Below, piece after piece: positions 1-4,750 of a stretch of 6,508 nucleotides of DNA. The position numbers and the translations under genes were made by a program. A model generated the notes under the pieces. The model had not been told where the DNA came from and searched no databases. It was given only the letters and a program-made list of their open reading frames with translations. Numbering within the stretch: the first letter of the stretch is position 1; each line of letters opens with the position of its first letter. This DNA is from Actinomycetes bacterium (GTDB taxonomy: Bacteria; Actinomycetota; Acidimicrobiia; Acidimicrobiales; Bog-793): positions 1 through 6,508 of the forward strand of contig JAJYGM010000286.1 in NCBI GenBank assembly GCA_021785095.1, in the 5' to 3' direction.

Positions 1-510
1 GGTGAGCACCTGCCTGGGATGGCGCAGGAAGAGCTCCAACAGGTCGAACTCGATGCGCGTGAGGGTGAAGCCTCGTTCGGCGCGCCGCGCCTCGCGCGTG
101 CCGAGGTCGAGGGACAGGTCGGCGAAGCGCAACGACCCGACTCCGTCGGCCGGCCGCCGCCGAAGCAGCGCGCGCAGGCGCGCCTCGAGCTCCGCCAAGG
201 CGAACGGCTTCACGACGTAATCGTCCGCGCCGGCGTCCAGGCCCAGCACGCGGTCGTTCACGGCGTCACGGGCGGTGAGCATCAGTATCGGCGTGTCGTC
301 ACCCGCCTCGCGCATGCGCCGTGCGACGTCGAGGCCGTCGATCCCCGGAAGGCCCAGGTCGAGCACCATCGCGTCCGGCGCCTCGAGCGCCAGCGACGCG
401 AAGGCCGCCTCGCCGTCCGCGACGGTCGTGACCTCGTAGCCGTCGAGCCGGAGCGCGCGGTCGAGCGCGGTCCGCACACCGGGGTCGTCGTCGACCACGA
501 GGATCCGCAC
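1..510 (-). CDS. OmpR/PhoB-family two-component response regulator, MprA-like (3' end cut by window edge)
   Basis: This is a DNA-binding response regulator: a sensor kinase phosphorylates the receiver domain and the winged-helix domain then controls transcription. Reading the minus strand from a GTG at 510 gives 170 codons without a stop, running off the window. The N-terminus MRILVVDDDP supplies the acidic pocket (D7-D9). The phosphoacceptor is D51 in MVLDLGLPGIDGLDV, the switch Thr is T79 in LMLTARD, and the conserved Lys is K101 in DDYVVKPFAL. From about residue 125 an OmpR-type effector domain begins, with the TRIEFDLLELFLRHP motif near the cut end. Family members are about 220-240 residues, so roughly 55-65 are missing. 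The start is supported by AAGGAG at 525-520, 9 nt upstream. The wording of the receiver resembles mycobacterial MprA, but orthology is inference. No partner kinase is visible; it would lie beyond position 1. The gene is divergent from the tRNA-Gln gene. Confidence 0.93.
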   Translation of the reverse strand, partial: MRILVVDDDPGVRTALDRALRLDGYEVTTVADGEAAFASLALEAPDAMVLDLGLPGIDGLDVARRMREAGDDTPILMLTARDAVNDRVLGLDAGADDYVVKPFALAELEARLRALLRRRPADGVGSLRFADLSLDLGTREARRAERGFTLTRIEFDLLELFLRHPRQVLT

Positions 511-685
511 CTTCGCCGTCTCCTTTCCCGCGACGACGGCTCGGACTCGGCGCCATGGGCCGCAATCTGCGTGCCCTTGCGACATTACCGTTGCAGCGGG
601 CCTGCCGATCTCCTTCGTCGTTCGATCTTCGGAACTTCTTAGCGGGAAGTCTGCGCTCGCTCGACCTGGTTGAATGGACCCCGTC

Positions 686-758
686 TCCGGGGTAGTTCAA
701 CTGGCAGAACGTCGGCCTTTGGAGCCGGATGTTGGAGGTTCGAGCCCTCCCCCCGGAA
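686..758 (+). tRNA. tRNA-Gln(UUG)
   Basis: A complete cloverleaf can be folded by hand. The acceptor stem is 686-692 with 751-757 (seven Watson-Crick pairs), with discriminator A758. The D stem is 695-698 with 707-710, with GG at 703-704 in the loop. The anticodon stem is 712-716 with 724-728 (one T-G pair, four Watson-Crick). The T stem is 734-738 with 746-750 around the loop TTCGAGC, and the variable loop is 5 nt. The anticodon loop is CTTTGGA with TTG at 719-721, which reads Gln codons CAA and, by wobble, CAG; G37 follows the anticodon. The 3' CCA is not encoded. A Gln tRNA just upstream of glmU is, from memory, also seen in other actinobacteria. I found no convincing promoter or T-rich terminator. 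Confidence 0.95.
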
Positions 759-794
759 CGCGTCGCGCGCGATCGCAGCCGCCGGCGCTTGGTC

Positions 795-876
795 CGCTCG
801 TGCCACTGTCCCGCTCGTGCCACTGTCCCGCTCGTGCCACTGTCCCGCTCGTGCCGCTCGTGCCACTGTCCCGCTC
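795..876 (+). repeat. 17-bp tandem repeat array between tRNA-Gln and glmU
   Basis: The unit CGCTCGTGCCACTGTCC occurs as three exact consecutive copies (795-811, 812-828, 829-845). A truncated 9-bp copy follows (846-854), then one more exact copy (855-871) and the first 5 bp of another (872-876). The period is not a multiple of three, so the array is not maintained as coding repeats. All full copies are identical, which suggests recent slippage or homogenisation. The core GTGCCAC is a short interrupted palindrome, too tight to form a stable hairpin alone. A CGAGCGGG at 914-921 is complementary to the CCCGCTCG spanning unit junctions. The function is unknown. The remainder of the gap (877-1025) shows no gene or RNA I can recognise. 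Confidence 0.93.
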
Positions 877-1025
877 CGGCGCCGACCACCACCCGGTCGA
901 GGGTGCCGGGACTCGAGCGGGCGCCTCGCCGGCCAGTGCCACCGCAACCAGGGGCGCCCCCGCGCTCTTCTCGCTCGGGCGACGGTGCGTGTTCGCGGAC
1001 GCCCATCGGGGCAAGATTGGACGGC

Positions 1026-2189
1026 ATGAGCTTCGGCCCCCTTTCCGCCATCGTCCTCGCAGCAGGAGAAGGCTCCCGCATGCGATCGCAGCGACCGAAG
1101 CCGCTCCACCGGCTCTGCGGTCGGCCGATGGTCCTCCACGTGCTCGACGCGCTGGCGGAGCTCGACATCGACCGCGCCGTGGTGGTGGTCGGCCATGGCG
1201 CGGAGTGGGTCGGTCGTACGCTCGTCGACCATGCGCCGAAGAACTTCTCCCTCGAGCTCGTCACCCAGCACGAGCAGCTCGGAACCGGCGACGCCGCCGC
1301 CGTCGGTCTGACCGGGTTGCTCGACGACGCGACATCCGCCGACGACCAGGAGGGGGACGTGGTCGTCCTGCCGGGCGACACGCCGCTCGTCCGTCCCCCG
1401 ACGCTCGCCGCGCTGGTGCGTCATCACCGCGAGCGGCACGCAGGCGCAACCCTGCTGACGGCCGATGTCGACGAGGCCGGCGGCTACGGCCGCATCGTGC
1501 GCGGGAAGGACGGCACGGTCGTGCGCGTCGTCGAGGACCGGGACGCGAGCAGCGAGGAGAAGACGATCACCGAGATCAACACGTCGATCTACTGCTTCCG
1601 GCGGAGCGTCCTCGCCCCCTCGCTCCGGCGGCTCAGGCCCGCCAACGAGCAGGGCGAGTACTACTTGTCGGACGTCATCGAGGTGCTGTCCGACGCCGGC
1701 TACGGCGTGGAGGCGCTCGTCGTCGCAGACCCGATGGAGGCTGCAGGCGTCAACGACCGTGCACAGCTCGCTGCTGCAGAGGCGGAGCTGCGCGATCGCA
1801 TCAACGAGCGCTGGATGCGCCGCGGCGTGACGATGTGGGATCCCGAGCGCACCTATGTCGACGCCGACGTCCAGCTCTCGACCGACGTGTCGTTGCTGCC
1901 GGGCGTGATCCTTCGTGGCGAGTGCACGGTCGGCGAAGCCGCCGAGATCGGTCCCGAGTCCACGCTGGTCGACACGCAGGTCGGCGAGCGGGCAGAGGTC
2001 CGCAACAGCGTCTGCATCGGCGCCGTGATCGGTCCCGGCGCCCGGGTCGGCCCGTTTGCGACGCTCGGGCCGGGAGCCGAGGTCGCGCCCGGGGACACGG
2101 TCCCGCCGTTCACGAGCCTCGGCGGGGACGCGGGACGGCTTCACGCCGGCCCGGCCGGGACTTTCGGTTCCGACGAGCCGACCTGGTAG
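1026..2189 (+). CDS. glmU: GlmU-like UDP-GlcNAc pyrophosphorylase with truncated left-handed beta-helix domain
   Basis: GlmU normally acetylates glucosamine-1-phosphate (C-terminal half) and then uridylylates the product to UDP-GlcNAc (N-terminal half), in the cytoplasm, feeding peptidoglycan synthesis. The uridyltransferase half looks complete: the nucleotide loop LAAGEGSRM (residues 11-19) with K25, QLGTG (84-88), PGD with metal ligand D118, GYGR (153-156), E170, EINTSIYC with N185, and GVN with N243. A linker helix (about 245-265) leads to roughly five hexapeptide-type coils (about 275-360). The protein then ends at 387 residues, against about 455-495 in the family. The catalytic stretch with the VEVKN, HLTY-GDA and NIGA motifs is absent, and the substrate-binding Arg of the LRPG motif is Gly in LGPG (347-350). 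Acetyltransferase activity is therefore unlikely. The ATG is chosen because homology begins immediately; there is no strong RBS, and CAAGAT at 1012-1017 could be a -10 for a near-leaderless transcript. prs follows closely. Confidence 0.93.
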   Translation: MSFGPLSAIVLAAGEGSRMRSQRPKPLHRLCGRPMVLHVLDALAELDIDRAVVVVGHGAEWVGRTLVDHAPKNFSLELVTQHEQLGTGDAAAVGLTGLLDDATSADDQEGDVVVLPGDTPLVRPPTLAALVRHHRERHAGATLLTADVDEAGGYGRIVRGKDGTVVRVVEDRDASSEEKTITEINTSIYCFRRSVLAPSLRRLRPANEQGEYYLSDVIEVLSDAGYGVEALVVADPMEAAGVNDRAQLAAAEAELRDRINERWMRRGVTMWDPERTYVDADVQLSTDVSLLPGVILRGECTVGEAAEIGPESTLVDTQVGERAEVRNSVCIGAVIGPGARVGPFATLGPGAEVAPGDTVPPFTSLGGDAGRLHAGPAGTFGSDEPTW

Positions 2190-2252
2190 GCCCGATCGAC
2201 CGTTCATGTCCATGCCGTGGAAGACCTGGCCGCGCCCTTCGATGCGAAGAGG

Positions 2253-2258
2253 TAGCGT
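2253..2258 (+). promoter_or_regulatory. Candidate -10 element (TAGCGT) for leaderless prs transcription
   Basis: TAGCGT fits the actinobacterial -10 pattern TANNNT and lies exactly 7 nt before the GTG at 2266. That is the spacing expected if transcription begins at the start codon. No convincing -35 hexamer is visible, which is not rare for such promoters. An AGAGG at 2248-2252 could instead serve as a Shine-Dalgarno, but at 13 nt its spacing is long. The assignment is inference. Confidence 0.35.
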
Positions 2259-2265
2259 CACCGGC

Positions 2266-3246
2266 GTGGAGTTCATTCCGCGGCGCCGGCTCGTCCTCGT
2301 CTCGGGCCGCTCGCACCCGGGCCTCGCGCAGCAGATCGCGGCCCACCTCGGCGTCGAGTTGAGCGAGGCGAACCTCCGGGAGTTCGCGAACGGGGAGATC
2401 CACTGCCGCTACGACTCGTCGGTGCGCGGTTGCGACGTCTTCATCGTGCAGACGCACTGCGGGCCGGTCAACGACTCCCTCATGGAGCAGCTGATCATGA
2501 TCGATGCGGCGAAGCGGGCGTCGGCGAAGCGGATCACCGCCGTGTGCCCCTATTACGGCTACTCCCGGCAGGATCGGAAGTCGACGGGAAGGGAGCCCAT
2601 CACGTCCAAGCTCGTGGCGGACATGCTGTCCACCGCCGGGGCGGACCGCGTGGTGAGCGTCGACCTCCACTCGGGCCAGATCCAGGGGTTCTTCGACGTT
2701 CCCTTCGACCACTTGACGGCGACGCCGGTCCTCGAGGCCTACCTGCGCGAGCGGATCTCCGACTGCTCGGGGGACATCGTCGTCGTGGCGCCCGACGCTG
2801 GCCGCGTGAAGGTCGCCGAACGCTACAGCCAGCATCTCGGGACGGACCTCGCCCTCGTGCACAAGACGCGCCCGAGGGGCACGGCCAACCAGGTCGAAGC
2901 GCGCCACGTCGTCGGCGACGTCGCCGGCCGTCGCTGCGTGATCATCGACGACATGATCGACACCGCAGGCACGGTCGCGGCCGCCGCCGAGCTGCTCGCG
3001 GACGCCGGCGCCTCCGACATCTGGGCGATGGCTACCCACGGCGTCCTTTCCGACCCAGCGGCAGACCGCCTGAAGTCTGCGCCCGTCTCGAGGGTGGTGG
3101 TGACCGACACGCTTCCGATCCCCGAGGACCGCGTGTTCGAGAAGCTCGAGGTGCTGTCGGTGGCCAAGGTGATCGCCGACGCCATCGACGCGGTCTTCGA
3201 GGACACCTCGGTCTCGGAGATCTTCGGCGGTGAGAACCTGGCCTGA
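2266..3246 (+). CDS. prs: Ribose-phosphate pyrophosphokinase (PRPP synthetase)
   Basis: Class I PRPP synthetase transfers pyrophosphate from ATP to ribose-5-phosphate, making PRPP for purine, pyrimidine, NAD, histidine and tryptophan synthesis; it acts as a cytoplasmic oligomer. From GTG 2266 the protein is 326 residues, the normal family length. Visible motifs are FANGEI (40-45), the ATP-binding stretch YYGYSRQDRK (96-105), SVDLH with H135 followed by QIQGFFD, the catalytic flexible loop starting at KTRPRG (K200, R202), GDVAG (217-221), and the PRPP-binding loop IIDDMIDTAGT (226-236). THGVLS (258-263) is also typical. In-frame ATGs at 2206, 2212 and 2242 would add up to 20 residues of basic, non-conserved sequence. 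I prefer GTG 2266 because homology starts there and a TANNNT box sits 7 nt upstream. The gap after glmU is 76 nt (16 nt if ATG 2206 is used), so co-transcription with glmU is also possible. Confidence 0.96.
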   Translation: MEFIPRRRLVLVSGRSHPGLAQQIAAHLGVELSEANLREFANGEIHCRYDSSVRGCDVFIVQTHCGPVNDSLMEQLIMIDAAKRASAKRITAVCPYYGYSRQDRKSTGREPITSKLVADMLSTAGADRVVSVDLHSGQIQGFFDVPFDHLTATPVLEAYLRERISDCSGDIVVVAPDAGRVKVAERYSQHLGTDLALVHKTRPRGTANQVEARHVVGDVAGRRCVIIDDMIDTAGTVAAAAELLADAGASDIWAMATHGVLSDPAADRLKSAPVSRVVVTDTLPIPEDRVFEKLEVLSVAKVIADAIDAVFEDTSVSEIFGGENLA

Positions 3247-3302
3247 GCCGCCGAGGTGGAGAGCGCGCCGGGCCCCGGTGGAGGAACCATCCGCCCGCAC
3301 GC

Positions 3303-3308
3303 TACGCT
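3303..3308 (+). promoter_or_regulatory. Candidate -10 element (TACGCT) upstream of rplY
   Basis: TACGCT fits TANNNT and lies in the 174-nt gap after prs, which would give rplY a leader of roughly 105 nt. No sigma-70-like -35 is seen at 16-18 bp upstream. A GGAACC at 3283-3288 resembles the -35 of some ECF sigma factors, but the matching -10 would be only approximate. This is inference from motif similarity alone. Confidence 0.3.
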
Positions 3309-3359
3309 TGACGGCCGTTCGCCCAGCGTGCACCGCTCCCTCGAAAGGTCGGGCACGCG

Positions 3360-3390
3360 TCGGCGGCGAGTCCGGTGGTGATGCCGCCGA
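3360..3390 (+). promoter_or_regulatory. Stem-loop in the rplY leader
   Basis: TCGGCGGC (3360-3367) and GCCGCCGA (3383-3390) are perfect reverse complements, giving an 8-bp, nearly all-GC stem around a 15-nt loop. It ends 20 nt before the rplY Shine-Dalgarno. There is no T-run after it, so it does not look like an intrinsic terminator. It may influence rplY translation or mRNA stability, but inverted repeats of this size are not rare in DNA this GC-rich. Confidence 0.35.
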
Positions 3391-3420
3391 GTCGTTCCAG
3401 GTTCCCCCGAAGGAGACCCC

Positions 3421-4083
3421 ATGCCCGAGATCGTCCTGGAAGCCGAGGCCGGAAGGCCGCTCGGCTCGCCCGCCTCCCGGCGGCTCCGCGCCGAAGGGAA
3501 GATCCCGGGCATCGTGTACGGCCACGGCGCCGAGCCTGTCCCCGTGGCGGTCGTAGGCCGTGACCTGCGCATCGCGCTCTCGGGCTCTGCGGGAGCCAAC
3601 GCCCTCCTCTCGCTCCGCGCGGGGGGCAAGACGTACCTCGCGATCGCCCGCGAGCTCCAGCGCCACCCGGTGAGCGGGACGGTCACGCACATCGACTTCC
3701 AGATCGTCCGTCGCGACGAGATCGTCGCCGCGGACGTCCCGGTCACGCTCGTCGGGGAGGCGGTCGAGGTGCACCACGGCGACGGGCTGGTCGACCAGCA
3801 GCTGTTCGCTCTTCCGGTGCGTGCGAGGCCGGCGGACATCCCGACGCACGTGGAAGTCGACATCTCTGCGCTCACGATCGGCACCGTGATCCGTGTCGGC
3901 GACCTCGTGCTCCAAGACGGGGTGACCGTCGACCTCGACGCCGACGTCCCGTTGGTGTCCGGCGTTCCGCCGAGGGTCCAGGCGGTGGAAGGTGCCGAGG
4001 GGGCCTCTGCCGAATCCGGAGCCGCTGGGGGGCCGTCCGCCGAGGGCGGGTCATCCGGCTCCGCAGCGCAGCAAGAGGGCTAG
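3421..4083 (+). CDS. rplY: 50S ribosomal protein L25, general stress protein CTC type
   Basis: L25/CTC binds 5S rRNA in the large ribosomal subunit. The 220-residue protein has the two-domain CTC (TL5) architecture rather than the short E. coli form. An N-terminal 5S-binding barrel (about 1-95) contains SRRLRAEGKIPGIVYG (19-34) and GTVTHIDFQ (86-94). A C-terminal beta domain (about 99-183) contains IPTHVEVDIS (140-149). From about 188 the tail is low-complexity Ala/Gly/Ser/Glu, common in actinobacterial members and probably disordered. The ATG is well supported by AGGAG at 3411-3415, 5 nt upstream, and by homology starting at MPEIVLEAE. It has its own long leader with a possible promoter and hairpin, so it may be expressed separately from glmU-prs. 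The TAG stop is in frame with the following pth reading frame. Confidence 0.95.
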   Translation: MPEIVLEAEAGRPLGSPASRRLRAEGKIPGIVYGHGAEPVPVAVVGRDLRIALSGSAGANALLSLRAGGKTYLAIARELQRHPVSGTVTHIDFQIVRRDEIVAADVPVTLVGEAVEVHHGDGLVDQQLFALPVRARPADIPTHVEVDISALTIGTVIRVGDLVLQDGVTVDLDADVPLVSGVPPRVQAVEGAEGASAESGAAGGPSAEGGSSGSAAQQEG

Positions 4084-4089
4084 GCGCTG
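4074..4089 (+). promoter_or_regulatory. Possible RBS and CTG start for an N-terminally extended Pth
   Basis: AGAGGG (4074-4079) at the very end of rplY is followed after 7 nt by CTG (4087-4089), in frame with pth. The frame from there is open and would add 27 residues, ending in RRGTPADV just before the Pth core. No ATG, GTG or TTG exists in this frame between the rplY stop and GTG 4168, and GTG 4168 has no recognisable RBS. CTG initiation is rare, so this remains a hypothesis. Confidence 0.25.
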
Positions 4090-4167
4090 GCGCCGCTCTT
4101 CGGCGGCCGTGGCCCCGGCCGTGGCCGCGCTGCGGAACAAGGGCCCCGGCGCGGCACGCCGGCCGAC

Positions 4168-4740
4168 GTGCTCGTGGTCGGCCTGTCGAACCCGGGCCCC
4201 GACTACGACGGCACGAGGCACAACGTGGGTGCAGAGGCCGTGCGCGCGCTCTCGCGCCGACGCGGCTCCGGCCGCCTGCGGCCGGAGAAGGGCCAGCGGG
4301 CGGTCGTCGAGGAGATCAGGATCGGGAGCGCGCGGGTCGCGCTGGCCGTGCCCAACACCTACATGAACGAGTCCGGCGCCGCCGTTCGCCCCCTCATGCG
4401 CCGGTTCGGCATCGACGACCCGTCCCGCGTCGTCGTCCTCCACGACGAGCTGGACCTCCCGCCGGGACGGATCAGGGTCAAGCTCGGGGGCGGGCTCGCG
4501 GGCCACAAGGGGCTCCAGTCGATCCGCGACCACCTCCACACCGTCGAGTTCGTTCGTGTGCGGATCGGGATCGGGAAGCCGCCGGGGCGTCAGCGCGGAG
4601 CGGACTTCGTGCTGCGGAGGCCGGGCAAGGCCGAGCGCGAGCTGCTGGACGGCGCGATCGAGGCCGCCGCCGACGCGGTCGAGATCGTCGTGAGCGACGG
4701 GGTGGACGCTGCGATGAACCGGTGCAACGGCGAGGGTTGA
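4168..4740 (+). CDS. pth: Peptidyl-tRNA hydrolase, with Lys at the conserved Asn114 position
   Basis: Pth cleaves the ester bond of peptidyl-tRNAs that drop off ribosomes, recycling tRNA in the cytoplasm; it is normally essential. From GTG 4168 the protein is 190 residues, a normal length. Family motifs are clear: VVGLSNPG with N8, GTRHNVG with catalytic H18, PNTYMNESG with N67, HDELDLPPG with D93, and GGGLAGHKGLQSI, then VRVRIGIGKPPG (130-140). In E. coli the equivalents are N10, H20, N68, D93 and N114. Here the last is K114 (codon AAG), a non-conservative change at a tRNA/substrate-contacting residue. The start is uncertain: GTG 4168 lies right at the first beta-strand, has no RBS and leaves almost no N-terminal lead. 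The frame is open back to the rplY stop at 4083, and a CTG at 4087 with an RBS-like AGAGGG is an alternative. mfd follows at about 10 nt, suggesting one transcript. Confidence 0.92.
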   Translation: MLVVGLSNPGPDYDGTRHNVGAEAVRALSRRRGSGRLRPEKGQRAVVEEIRIGSARVALAVPNTYMNESGAAVRPLMRRFGIDDPSRVVVLHDELDLPPGRIRVKLGGGLAGHKGLQSIRDHLHTVEFVRVRIGIGKPPGRQRGADFVLRRPGKAERELLDGAIEAAADAVEIVVSDGVDAAMNRCNGEG

Positions 4741-4750
4741 GGCCGCCCCC

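Noticed and set aside
582..675. TAATGT (minus, 587-582) and TTGAAT (plus, 670-675) as -10 boxes for the response regulator and the tRNA
   Set aside because: Neither has a matching -35 at proper spacing, and single hexamer matches are too weak to list as features.
795..876. Tandem array considered as a CRISPR
   Set aside because: The copies are directly adjacent without unique spacers, and there are no cas genes nearby.
686..876. tRNA 3' end plus repeats considered as an integration (att) site
   Set aside because: No second copy of the tRNA 3' end and no integrase are visible in the window.
639..2276. Long minus-strand open frame over glmU (545 codons)
   Set aside because: It is a shadow of glmU produced by high GC: the translation is Arg/Asp/Gly-rich with no recognisable domain, and it also crosses the tRNA and the repeat array.
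674..2362. Plus-strand open frame of 562 codons running through the tRNA, repeat and glmU
   Set aside because: It is in a different frame from glmU, starts inside the tRNA region and yields an Arg-rich sequence without motifs.
3268..3280. CCGGGCCCCGG near the end of prs as a terminator
   Set aside because: The inverted repeat has essentially no loop and no following T-run.
2110..3915. Long minus-strand open frame over prs and rplY (601 codons)
   Set aside because: It lies antisense to two genes with clear family motifs, and its own translation has no motif, so it is a composition effect.
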